Assembly (NCBI GenBank): GCA_036010905.1 | Contig: DASCMH010000054.1 | Location: 1-25,557, forward strand | Origin: SMWD01 sp002729875 | GTDB lineage: Bacteria; Pseudomonadota; Gammaproteobacteria; Steroidobacterales; GCA-2729495 | DNA length: 25,557 bases | Direction of reading: 5' to 3' | Part shown: positions 6,748 through 15,470 of the stretch, piece by piece | Layout: every line of letters starts with the position of its first letter | Numbering within the stretch: the first letter of the stretch is position 1 | Program-made: the position numbers and the translations under genes | Notes under the pieces: generated by a model | The model's input: the letters and a program-made list of their open reading frames with translations, nothing else | Told to the model about the DNA's origin: nothing | Databases searched by the model: none

Positions 6748-8742
6748 CTAGCCGCGAACATCCCGCCAGCGGCGTCTCAGCCACGGCAATGACAGCAACA
6801 AAGCAAGGCTGACCGGATCTGCCGATGAGGACGAGGTCGAACCCGGGGTTGATCCCTGAGCCGGGATGGTCGTGAGGGTGACCGTAACCTGGGCAAACGA
6901 AGACCGGCCATTGTTATCAGTGACCGTGTACTCGAAAGTATCCGTAGTTGCCCCGCCAACATTCGGTGTGTAGAGAATCGAGTTATCGGCTGACACTGTC
7001 GCTGTAGCACCACTGACCGGTGCGCTCGTTATCGTCACCATGTTATCCGCCCCCAACCCCTGATCGTTGCTCAGAACATCGATAGAAACAGGGTCCGTGT
7101 CCCGCGTAGTAATATCCGGGTCAGCAACAGCGATCGGTCTCTGGATTACGGTAATGGATACAGTGGCGATATTAGACGTCTCCGCAGTGCTGTCGGTCAC
7201 CGTGTACTGAAAAGAATCGGCACCGAAGAACCCCGCCTCAGGCCGATACCATACCCTGCATGTGGCCTGCTGCCCGCAAAGCTGAATCGGACCAACGGTA
7301 CCGTGAGCCGGATCCCTGACGATATTAACGGTCAACGGTGTATCGCTCAGGCCGCTGTCATTTTCCAGCACCCTGATAAAATTGTCCGGCACATCGACTG
7401 AATTCTGTTCCTGAGCTGCAATCCCCTGATCCGGATCATCATCGACCGCCACCGGGGTATTCGTAGGGACAACCTGCACAAATACCGTTGCATTATCCAG
7501 CTCTCCGCCATTGTCCGAAACCTGGTAATCAAAAGAGTCCGCACCCGCATTCAACCCGGCTATATAGTTGATGCGGATTGCACCCGCATCCCCCGGTGAC
7601 CCGGTGACCGCGACCGACCCAAGCGTCGGCGCACTATTGGTGGGTGACATGACCGTCAGGGGTATGTCACTTAACCCCGTATCATTTGCCAGCACATCAA
7701 GGCTAACCGTTCGGCCTGTCACGACGGTTGCCAGGGGCGCTGCCACGCTGCCGTCATTACTGGCCAGTAACTGATCGGTAACCGTTACGGTCACCGTCCC
7801 CGTCACCGCCGCGCCCTGATCGGTGACCGTGTAGTCAAAGGTATCCATACCAAGAAAAGCGACATCCGGGGTATACAGAATCGAAAGCCCGGAGCGCGGA
7901 CCGGGAAGCGTACCCTGTACAACAGCCGTCCCGTTGGCAGGCGCTGCGGCTACCTGCAGGTTCACAATATTCTCACCGGCACCATCATCAAGAACATCAT
8001 TGGCCAGAACCGGTATATCCACCGCTTGATTGGGGCGCGTGCCGGGGTCATCGTCGACTGCTGACCTCAGCATGCTGAAAGTCAGCAGTTCGCCGCTTGG
8101 CACCCCGAGCGGTATGTTGTTACCAACCGTGAGCAGATCCCCGATGTTCAGACCGGTGCCCGTGACTGCTACGGTGCCAAAATCGAATGAGGTAATATCG
8201 CGCGGACCACCGGCCGTCGACACGTCATCACCACCGATCGTCTGGCTGGTGGTCGTGCCGGGACCCCAGGTCGTGGTACTTTCGCTAAAAAAGTTCGCGC
8301 CGAGGTTATAACCACCGCAACCGCTGGTGCCAACAGTTGACAGAAACGTACCTTCCGCACAGGTGTAGGCGCTCGCGCCGGCTGTGGTCGTCGCAGTATC
8401 AATCGATAAATCGGTAACCTGATCATTAAGAATCGTAGCGCTATATGGGCTACTGCCGACACTGCTCACGGCTGAGTACAACCCGGTCGACGTCAACGTG
8501 GTACCGTCCCAGTCCCAGGCAGCCGTCGAAGCCGGTTGACCCTGCACATGGCTGCCATCGGTAATCAGCGTACTGATAACGCTGCCGCTACTGGTCTGGT
8601 TATGAGACACCAGCAGCAGGGTAATTGCATTGGCCAGCGAAGCGATCGCAAAAAGAATCAGCGCCATCACTGGTTTGACGAATGAATTTAAACCAACCGA
8701 AAAGCACCCCAACGATATCCCGTGGGCAAACATTCTGCTCAC
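6748..8742 (-). CDS. Exported protein with PEP-type N-terminal module, four cadherin/Ig-like repeats and non-PEP tail
   Basis: Surface protein of unknown function, 664 residues. The GTG start (8742) has SD GGAGG (8756-8752) 9 nt upstream; the ATG three codons later is too far from it. The N-terminal segment is long, with a hydrophobic stretch and likely cleavage after residue 39 (LANA). Residues 40-225 match the second PEP-CTERM protein (25187-25557): GTFLSTVGTSGCGGYNLG, WGPG, TIGGDDVST, FDFG, VTGTGLNIGD. Four bacterial cadherin-like (Big_9 type) repeats follow, at about 228-322, 328-425, 431-533 and 537-623. Each has a V-LANDxG-like start and a DTFxYTVTD-like end. A Ser-rich linker leads to the tail ADPVSLALLLSLPWLRRRWR. 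Repeats of this type often occur in adhesins and matrix proteins. It is convergent with the 4684 gene. Confidence 0.9.
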   Translation of the reverse strand: MSRMFAHGISLGCFSVGLNSFVKPVMALILFAIASLANAITLLLVSHNQTSSGSVISTLITDGSHVQGQPASTAAWDWDGTTLTSTGLYSAVSSVGSSPYSATILNDQVTDLSIDTATTTAGASAYTCAEGTFLSTVGTSGCGGYNLGANFFSESTTTWGPGTTTSQTIGGDDVSTAGGPRDITSFDFGTVAVTGTGLNIGDLLTVGNNIPLGVPSGELLTFSMLRSAVDDDPGTRPNQAVDIPVLANDVLDDGAGENIVNLQVAAAPANGTAVVQGTLPGPRSGLSILYTPDVAFLGMDTFDYTVTDQGAAVTGTVTVTVTDQLLASNDGSVAAPLATVVTGRTVSLDVLANDTGLSDIPLTVMSPTNSAPTLGSVAVTGSPGDAGAIRINYIAGLNAGADSFDYQVSDNGGELDNATVFVQVVPTNTPVAVDDDPDQGIAAQEQNSVDVPDNFIRVLENDSGLSDTPLTVNIVRDPAHGTVGPIQLCGQQATCRVWYRPEAGFFGADSFQYTVTDSTAETSNIATVSITVIQRPIAVADPDITTRDTDPVSIDVLSNDQGLGADNMVTITSAPVSGATATVSADNSILYTPNVGGATTDTFEYTVTDNNGRSSFAQVTVTLTTIPAQGSTPGSTSSSSADPVSLALLLSLPWLRRRWRDVRG
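8215..8275 (-). repeat. Near-identical 61-bp block shared with the right-edge PEP-CTERM gene
   Basis: It matches 25418-25478, same orientation, with one mismatch. It encodes the WGPG-TIGGDDVST core of the N-terminal module. Such conservation at DNA level suggests recent duplication or gene conversion. Confidence 0.92.
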
Positions 8743-9197
8743 TACAACAAACCTCCAATCACCGACAAAGGCGGAAAACCCAGCTGATTAACATACGCCG
8801 CAGGTCATCGACGATCAAGACGAGGCAGGCAATAAAATCCGCAGGGCGGCATCAAAAACAATAAAACCGCAATATTACCTGTCAACCTGCTCCGGCAATC
8901 AGCCGGGCACACAGGCGGTTCATACCCTGCACAACCACTTCTCAATGCCGACCAGGGAAAACCTAACCAGAATCGATGTTTACCTGCAGTTACGTCACAC
9001 CCCGCGGCGCCTTATCCGGTTTTGGCTGCCTTCGGCCGATGCCTCTGTGCAGACTTGATCATGGCAGGCGATCTGCCCGACTATGCAAAACAACTGAGTC
9101 CGACCAGTTGCAACGAGCAAAAACTGACGGCTGAAAATAAAAATGCCGCCAATCAAGGTATCCTCTGATTGCAAGCAAATATCAGGAAACGAAAACC
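8743..9197. other. Divergent intergenic region
   Basis: This region separates the minus-strand surface protein gene from the plus-strand dehydratase gene. No gene is supported. Two small inverted repeats stand out: CCGGC/GCCGG with a 5-nt loop (8892-8906), and CAACTG/CAGTTG with an 8-nt loop (9091-9110), the latter a possible operator for the 9198 gene. No GEMM-like riboswitch is visible here. Confidence 0.45.
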
Positions 9198-10205
9198 GTG
9201 TCTGTAGATAAATCATTACCCGATATAGAGGATGTAAAACAGGCGGCCGCAAGGATAGCGCCTTTTGTGCACAACACGCCTTTGCTGTCATCCACGTTGT
9301 TAGACCAGTGGTCGGGACACAGGATCTTTTTTAAGGCGGAATGTTTGCAGAAAATCGGGGCTTTCAAGGCTCGCGGTGCCCTTAATACGATCATGTGGTT
9401 GCAGGAGCATGGTGTCCAGCCCCGGCATATTGTTGCCAACAGCTCCGGCAATCACGCCCAGGCCGTTGCCTGGGCAGCACAACTGTGCAAGATTCCGGCA
9501 ACCCTATTCATGCCGGCCAATGTATCGCCGCTCAAAGCGCAGGCCACCGCTGCCCGTGGAGCCGAAATCGTTATTTGCCCTGATCGGGCCGCTGCAGACG
9601 AACAGGCCGAAGCAGCCGCCGGAACCCGGGGAAGTTTCTGGGTACCGCCTTACAACCACCCACAGGTAATTGCAGGACAGGGCACGGCCACCTATGAATC
9701 ACTACAGGAATTGGGCCACATTGATGCCGTATTCGCCCCCTGCGGCGGCGGTGGTTTGTTATCGGGAACGTTGCTTGCCGCCCGATCGCTGATCCCGGAT
9801 GCCGAAGTCATCGGTGTCGAACCACTCAAGGCAAATGATGCGGCTGAGTCCTTACGCGCCGGAAGCGTGCGGACAATACAGGGTGCGATGGACACCATAG
9901 CCGACGGTGCAAGAACACCGTCGGTGGGCCATCTGACTTTTCAATTTCTTCAACAGCTCGACGGGTTTTATGAAGCAGATGAACCACAGATCCTGTACTG
10001 GACACAATGGTTACAACATTTGCTCAAACTCCATATAGAACCCACCAGCGCCATGACCATGGAAGGTGCTGTACAGTGGTTGTCCGAGCAGACCTCACCA
10101 CAAACAATCCTGGTTATTTTATCGGGCGGCAATATTGACCAGAATATGATGAAAAAAATCTGGTCTGAGAATTACCTGGAAAAACCGCCGGTTTCTCATC
10201 CCTGA
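9198..10205 (+). CDS. PLP-dependent threonine/serine dehydratase family protein
   Basis: Fold-type II PLP enzyme, probably deaminating threonine or serine to a 2-oxoacid plus ammonia; serine racemase or a related lyase is possible. 335 residues, GTG start at 9198 with AGGAAA (9184-9189) about 8 nt upstream. Family marks in order: the PLP lysine in KIGAFKARGA (K57), the SSGNHAQA loop (82-89), the glycine-rich phosphate-binding GGGG (183-186) and a C-terminal LSGGN. Length fits the catalytic domain alone. There is no C-terminal ACT-like regulatory domain, so it is not the allosteric biosynthetic IlvA form. It stands alone on the plus strand and the substrate cannot be fixed from sequence. Confidence 0.88.
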   Translation: MSVDKSLPDIEDVKQAAARIAPFVHNTPLLSSTLLDQWSGHRIFFKAECLQKIGAFKARGALNTIMWLQEHGVQPRHIVANSSGNHAQAVAWAAQLCKIPATLFMPANVSPLKAQATAARGAEIVICPDRAAADEQAEAAAGTRGSFWVPPYNHPQVIAGQGTATYESLQELGHIDAVFAPCGGGGLLSGTLLAARSLIPDAEVIGVEPLKANDAAESLRAGSVRTIQGAMDTIADGARTPSVGHLTFQFLQQLDGFYEADEPQILYWTQWLQHLLKLHIEPTSAMTMEGAVQWLSEQTSPQTILVILSGGNIDQNMMKKIWSENYLEKPPVSHP

Positions 10206-10257
10206 TAATACAGGACGGTTGGAAAGCTGCGCTTCACGCACACCAGCACTGTAGTTA

Positions 10258-11037
10258 TCAGAATGTTACTTCTGAACCGTCGTGACGGAATGATCTGCCA
10301 TTCTGTTCCAGTGTGAACCGCGCGAAAACCCTGATCATGCCGGCAATGCTATCCTGTATCGGGATCATACGTGGACCTGCCGGTTCGCCGCTGGTAGCAA
10401 CCCGGCCCGGGCTGATCGTGATAACGCGGACACCATCTTTCTTGCCCTTGCGAGCAACGTCAAGAAACAGGTTGTCGATAGCCGCTTTGCTGCTCTTGTA
10501 ATATGCAAAACCCAGCACCGGAATACCGTAACGCCCCTGACCAGTGGTCAGAGACGCGACAATGCCATTCTCGCTGGCCACCAGATTTGGCCAGAAAGCC
10601 TCCGAAACCTTCAAGGGCCCGCGCGTGTTGGTGTGGAACCACTGATCGAACCATTCGTAATCCATGGTTCCGAAGGTCTGCCCCTTGTCCGGTCCACGCA
10701 TCAACGCGGCGTTATTAACCAACACGTCAATTGGCTGGTCAGCATATTTATCTGCCAGTGCATCTATGCCTTCAAGGTCAACCAGATCCAGATGCTCAAC
10801 GATCACTCCGCGATGCGATTCTGCAAATGTATTCAGCTCATCAGCCATAGCCGGGTTACGACAGGTCGCTATCACCCGGTATCCCAGATCTGAATATTGT
10901 TTTACAAACTCAAAGCCGATGCCGCGATTCGCCCCGGTAATCAGCACGGTCTGCTGTGCAGCTTCAGCGTAAACCAGGCTCGTGCTGATACAAAGATTAA
11001 TACATAGCAAAGCAAACAATAATGCTATTCGATTCAT
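10258..11037 (-). CDS. Short-chain dehydrogenase/reductase with N-terminal signal peptide
   Basis: NAD(P)-dependent oxidoreductase of the SDR superfamily, 259 residues, closest in look to C-factor-like SDRs. The preferred start is the second of two adjacent ATGs (11037), 6 nt after AGGAG (11048-11044). The open frame extends further upstream, into the RND gene, without support. Rossmann motif TGANRGIG (34-41), NNAA (108-111), Ser/Thr around 162-165, and the catalytic YKSSK (Y180, K184) are all present. Residues 1-24 form a clear signal peptide (hydrophobic core, VYA). That is odd, because NAD(P) is scarce in the periplasm; the segment might instead be a membrane anchor. It follows the RND permease by 67 bp on the same strand and may share its transcript. 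Confidence 0.9.
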   Translation of the reverse strand: MNRIALLFALLCINLCISTSLVYAEAAQQTVLITGANRGIGFEFVKQYSDLGYRVIATCRNPAMADELNTFAESHRGVIVEHLDLVDLEGIDALADKYADQPIDVLVNNAALMRGPDKGQTFGTMDYEWFDQWFHTNTRGPLKVSEAFWPNLVASENGIVASLTTGQGRYGIPVLGFAYYKSSKAAIDNLFLDVARKGKKDGVRVITISPGRVATSGEPAGPRMIPIQDSIAGMIRVFARFTLEQNGRSFRHDGSEVTF

Positions 11038-11104
11038 CATTATCTCCTGAAAAATACCAAGCGGCTTCCGGTCGGGAAACTTCAGTACTAGTGCATCATC
11101 CTCC

Positions 11105-14100
11105 TTACTGTTTATGCTCCCGTGCCACGACCATGTACATTGCCGGCACGACAAATATCGTAAACAACGTGCCGATCGACATACCGCTCGCGATAACCAG
11201 ACCAAGGTTGTAACGACTCACGGCGCCCGCACCGCTGGCCAGCAACAACGGCACAACGCCGAGCACCATCGCGCCGGTTGTCATCAACACCGGGCGCAAC
11301 CGCGTCGCTGCAGCCTGTTCAATCGCTTCACGTTTTGCAAGCCCCTTATTCTGCTGCAGCTTGTTGGCAAATTCGACAATCAGGATACCATGCTTGCTGA
11401 TCAGGCCGATTAATGTGATGAGTCCGACCTGCGTGTAGATATTTACCGTCGCATAACCAAGGGTCAGGAAAACCAGCGCGCCGGCAATTGACATCGGCAC
11501 ACTGATCAGCATGACCAGCGGATCGCGAAATGATTCAAACTGTGCAGCCAATACCAGGTAGATGATAACCAGCGCAAAAAAGAAGGTAAGGATCAAGGCA
11601 CTGCCTTCCTGCATGAATTGTCTCGACAAGCCTGCATAGTCAAATGAATAGCCCTGCGGCGCGAGTTCGTCCACCTTGCCCTCGAGAAACTTCAGTGCTG
11701 TGCCTATCGCAACACCCGGACTCGGCACACCTGACAACATGATCGAATTAAGTTGCTGGAAGCGCTTGAGATCCTGTGGTTGCACCGACGTCTCGAAGCT
11801 GACGATGCTCGACAACGGGATCAATTCACCTGAACGGGTTGCGATCGGGAAACCGCCAATCTGCTGCACATTTTGCCGATAACGGCGCTGCACCTGGGGA
11901 ATGACCTTATAGCTACGCCCCTGAATACTGAAACGGTTGACGTAGTTACCGCCCAGCATGGCACCGAGTTCCCCGCCGATCTCCCGCATGTCGATACCGA
12001 GGTTGGCCGCCTTCTGCCGATCAATGACGATATTGGTCTGCGGTCGATCATATTTCATATCAATATCCGCATAGATGAACAAACCACTCTCGTAGGCCGC
12101 AGCAACTAACTGTCGGCCCATGTCGTACATGACCAGCGGCTCATCCGTCGAACTGATCACGAACTCCACCGGCAATCCGCTCCCGGCACCGGGCATCGCC
12201 GGGAGACTAAATGCAACCGACTGCAACCCCGTAATCTGACTGGCCTGATGCTGCAGATCAGGCAACAGGTCCATCAATGACCGGCTGCGCTCACTCCACG
12301 GCCGCAGTACAATGCCGGACAGCGCAAGGTTGTTGACCGCCGAATTACTGCCGATACTGCCGTTAAACAGGAACGTCTGCTCGGTTTCCGGCAGATCCTC
12401 GTAGGATCGTATCAGTGCCGCAGTATAACGTGACAATTGCTCGAGCGATGTATTGGGTGCCGCCGTCGACATGACCAGGGCAATACCCTGATCCTCCATC
12501 GGCGCCAACTCCTGGTCCGAAGTCACAAACATGAAATAAATACTGATAAGCACAATGACCGCAAAGGTCAGTGTCACCGGCACATAGTCGAGCGTACGGT
12601 GCAGGGTGCCATGATACATTTCGCGCAACCGAACAAACTGCCGATCCAGAAAACTCGACAGGCCACCCTCGCGATGATCATGACCGAGCAGTCGTGAACA
12701 CATCATCGGTGACAGCGTCAGCGCAACGATACCGGAAATAATCACCGCACCGGCCAGTGTAAAAGCAAATTCGCGGAACAGGCTTCCGGTCAGCCCACCC
12801 GAAAACCCGATGGGCGCATAGACGGCAAACAACGTAATGGTCATCGCAATAACGGGCACAGCCAGTTCACGGGCACCGGTAATAGCTGCATCTCGAGCCG
12901 GCAAGCCCTCTTCTATGTGCCGCTGAATATTCTCAACGACAATAATCGCATCATCGACCACCAGGCCGATCGACAGTACCATGGCCAGCAGGGTCAACAA
13001 ATTAATCGTATAGCCGAGTACCAGCATGATGCCGGCCGCACCAATCAGCGATAGCGGGATGGCAATAATCGGTATTGCAACCGAGCGTACAGAACCGAGA
13101 AACAGGAAAATCACGGCCATGACGATTAACACCGCCTCGGTCAGGGTTTTGACAACCTCACTAATTGCATCCTCGATATAACGCGTTTTGTCGTAAGAAA
13201 TAATCCCCTCGACGTCATTCGGCAGTTGCGCAATGATATCCGGCAACATGGCACGAATCTCACGGATAACCTCCAGCGCGTTTGCCGTCGGCAGTACATC
13301 AATGGCAATAAATGTTGCAAACTCACCCTTGAAGGCTACTGATGTCTCGTAGCTCTCGGCACCGAGAACGACGGTGGCAACATCATGCAACCGGATGATT
13401 TCACCATCGCGTTCGGTGACCACCAGTTCACGAAATCCATCAGCCGAGATCAGATCCGTGGCCGCATTCAGGTTTACCGAGATAGCATCACCCTTGGTCT
13501 TGCCGACTGCCGCCTGGTAATTGTTGTTAACCAGCGCCGTGTAAACATCTCTGGCCGTGACCTGTAGCGCATGCATGCGCCCCGGATTAAGCCAGATGCG
13601 CATGGCAAAATTCCGGCCACCCAGAATGGCGGCTCGCTGCACACCTGCTACGGCTTCCAGTTTCGGCTGCACGACCCGGACCAGGTAGTCGGTAATCTGG
13701 TTAGCCGGGCGTGTCTTGCTGGCAAAACTCAGGTACATCGCCGCAGTGGTCTCACCAACCGCCAGTTCAATCACCGGTTCCTCACTATCGACCGGCAGGT
13801 TTGCACGGACCTGATTGATCTTCGACTGGATCTGCGTCAGGGCATCGTAAGGCGGGTAGTTCAGCTTCAGATGAACCATGATCGAGCTGACACCCTGGAC
13901 ACTGCTCGATTCGATGTAATCAATACCATCTGCGCTGGCAATCTCACGTTCCAGCAACGTCGTGATGAAACCCTTGACCAACTCAGCATCTGCACCGACG
14001 TAGGCCGTCGTAATGTATACAACCGCCGATTCACTCTTCGGGTACTGACCGACGTTCAGCAACTGCAATGAGCGCAGGCCGATCAACAGGATTAGCAAGC

Positions 14101-14152
14101 TGACGACGGTAGCCAGCACCGGACGCCGGATAAATATGTCGGTGAAATTCAT
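11105..14152 (-). CDS. RND efflux transporter permease (AcrB/MexB-like, HAE1 family)
   Basis: Inner-membrane proton-driven pump of a tripartite efflux complex. 1015 residues, standard for the family. It begins MNFTDIFIRRPVLATVVSLL (TM1). A porter domain follows, then TM4 with the proton-relay aspartates in GLVVDDAIIVVENIQRH, then the second periplasmic half. TM10 carries the relay lysine in GLISKHGILIVEFAN, and the protein ends at TM12. Its ATG is 13 nt after the stop of the membrane-fusion gene; the SD is weak, so translational coupling is likely. Substrate unknown. No outer-membrane TolC-like gene is adjacent, so a shared channel is probably used. Confidence 0.96.
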   Translation of the reverse strand: MNFTDIFIRRPVLATVVSLLILLIGLRSLQLLNVGQYPKSESAVVYITTAYVGADAELVKGFITTLLEREIASADGIDYIESSSVQGVSSIMVHLKLNYPPYDALTQIQSKINQVRANLPVDSEEPVIELAVGETTAAMYLSFASKTRPANQITDYLVRVVQPKLEAVAGVQRAAILGGRNFAMRIWLNPGRMHALQVTARDVYTALVNNNYQAAVGKTKGDAISVNLNAATDLISADGFRELVVTERDGEIIRLHDVATVVLGAESYETSVAFKGEFATFIAIDVLPTANALEVIREIRAMLPDIIAQLPNDVEGIISYDKTRYIEDAISEVVKTLTEAVLIVMAVIFLFLGSVRSVAIPIIAIPLSLIGAAGIMLVLGYTINLLTLLAMVLSIGLVVDDAIIVVENIQRHIEEGLPARDAAITGARELAVPVIAMTITLFAVYAPIGFSGGLTGSLFREFAFTLAGAVIISGIVALTLSPMMCSRLLGHDHREGGLSSFLDRQFVRLREMYHGTLHRTLDYVPVTLTFAVIVLISIYFMFVTSDQELAPMEDQGIALVMSTAAPNTSLEQLSRYTAALIRSYEDLPETEQTFLFNGSIGSNSAVNNLALSGIVLRPWSERSRSLMDLLPDLQHQASQITGLQSVAFSLPAMPGAGSGLPVEFVISSTDEPLVMYDMGRQLVAAAYESGLFIYADIDMKYDRPQTNIVIDRQKAANLGIDMREIGGELGAMLGGNYVNRFSIQGRSYKVIPQVQRRYRQNVQQIGGFPIATRSGELIPLSSIVSFETSVQPQDLKRFQQLNSIMLSGVPSPGVAIGTALKFLEGKVDELAPQGYSFDYAGLSRQFMQEGSALILTFFFALVIIYLVLAAQFESFRDPLVMLISVPMSIAGALVFLTLGYATVNIYTQVGLITLIGLISKHGILIVEFANKLQQNKGLAKREAIEQAAATRLRPVLMTTGAMVLGVVPLLLASGAGAVSRYNLGLVIASGMSIGTLFTIFVVPAMYMVVAREHKQ

Positions 14153-14165
14153 GATGAGAAATCAG

Positions 14166-15284
14166 TCAGCCGTCATCCAGCACCGAGATAGCCCGATTGC
14201 TAACCGGTACGCTGTTATCGATAACCACACGACTGCCGTTGCGTAGCTTGATCTGCCCTGCCGTTACAATCCGGTCACCGGCCGTTATACCCGATACAAT
14301 GGCAACCTGGTCACCACGCATGTCACCGGTCTGCACATATAAAGTATCGACGGCCAACACCGTCTCTCCGTTGTCGTCAACGCTTTCACGAATAACAAAA
14401 ACCGAGTCGCCGTAAGGGCTATAGGTAATTGCAGATTGTGGCAGCGTCACCACCTCTTCCTGCACGGGCAATCGGGTTGCGACCTCGGCAAACATCCCGG
14501 GCAATAACTCTTCGGTTTTATTATTGACGAGTCCTTCAAGGCGCACGTCACGAGTCTGCGCGCGTACCTGTGGCGAAATGGCCATAACCTGGCCGCTGAA
14601 CTCTCTGCCGGGGTAAGCATCGACCCGGATAATCAGTGGCTGACCCGCGTGCACGAGACCGACAGAACGCTGCGGGACCGGGAAATCGACCAGGATCGTA
14701 TCGAGTGCCTCGAGACGTACGATGGGTTCACCCGGCTCGACATACTCACCAAGGTCCACCTGGCGAATACCCAGCCGTCCGGCAAACGGTGCGCGTATCG
14801 TCTTCTTATCTATAGTGAGTCGCACACTGCGCGCCTGGGCAACAGCACGATCGCGATCGGTTTTACTTTTGTCATAGTCAAACTGTGAATTCAGACTCTT
14901 GTTTAATAAGTCTTCCGAGCGACCAAGATTCAGTTCGGCAAGGCGTACATCCGCCTCAAGAGCCGCAAGCCGGGCATGTTCATCCTCAACATACTGTTGT
15001 GCCAATACATCACCGGCAGCCACAGCTTCACCTGATGCAAATCGCAGCTCGGTGATCATACCGGCTTCGCGCGCCGTGATATCGACCCCCTGACTCGCAC
15101 GCAGCGTGCCAACGGAATCAAGAACCGGTGACCAGGTTTCGCTTGTGGCTATAGTGGTCGAGACGCTAACCGGCGGCATCTCCATGCCACTCATCATCTG
15201 ACCTGCCTGGTAGGCCTTCCAGCCAAAAATACTGCCGAAAAAGACGCCGACAGCAAGGAGCATGAGAATCATTCGCTTAATCAT
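14166..15284 (-). CDS. RND efflux periplasmic adaptor (membrane fusion protein)
   Basis: It links the RND permease to an outer-membrane channel. About 372 residues from ATG 15284 (MIKRMILMLLAVG). The frame stays open 28 codons further, but that segment lacks a signal-like sequence and SD. An uncleaved N-terminal membrane anchor comes first. A biotinyl-lipoyl half-motif follows (GTLRASQGVDITAREAGMIT), then an alpha-helical hairpin (ALEADVRLAELNLGRSEDL onwards). The second lipoyl half is IRAPFAGRLGIRQVDLGEYV. The beta-barrel and membrane-proximal domains are at the C-terminus. It is the first gene of the MFP-RND(-SDR) row, divergent from the ChaN-like gene, with 186 bp between them for both promoters. 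Confidence 0.94.
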   Translation of the reverse strand: MIKRMILMLLAVGVFFGSIFGWKAYQAGQMMSGMEMPPVSVSTTIATSETWSPVLDSVGTLRASQGVDITAREAGMITELRFASGEAVAAGDVLAQQYVEDEHARLAALEADVRLAELNLGRSEDLLNKSLNSQFDYDKSKTDRDRAVAQARSVRLTIDKKTIRAPFAGRLGIRQVDLGEYVEPGEPIVRLEALDTILVDFPVPQRSVGLVHAGQPLIIRVDAYPGREFSGQVMAISPQVRAQTRDVRLEGLVNNKTEELLPGMFAEVATRLPVQEEVVTLPQSAITYSPYGDSVFVIRESVDDNGETVLAVDTLYVQTGDMRGDQVAIVSGITAGDRIVTAGQIKLRNGSRVVIDNSVPVSNRAISVLDDG

Positions 15285-15470
15285 GGACTCAATTGTAAAA
15301 GACAGCGGGATCAGACCCCAATTATTTTTGATAAAAAGCTTATGTCGAACCGATAAACCCGAAACCAACCTTTTCCAGTCACTGAAAGACCGAAAATTAC
15401 GCTAATATCTGTACCCCAAGAATTCTATAAGAAGCTCCCGGAGCAACCCCTGGCAATAAGGATCTGATTA

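Noticed and set aside
8743..9197. Possible second riboswitch upstream of the 8742 gene
   Set aside because: No CGCAAAG, GNRA-capped P2 or CCGGGUU motif is present on the minus strand. Leader conservation with the first gene is absent.
11038..11205. N-terminal extension of the SDR frame
   Set aside because: It overlaps the RND permease end, and AGGAG plus signal peptide clearly mark the ATG at 11037.
15285..15368. N-terminal extension of the membrane-fusion protein
   Set aside because: It places the membrane anchor internally and has no SD. ATG 15284 gives the usual family start.
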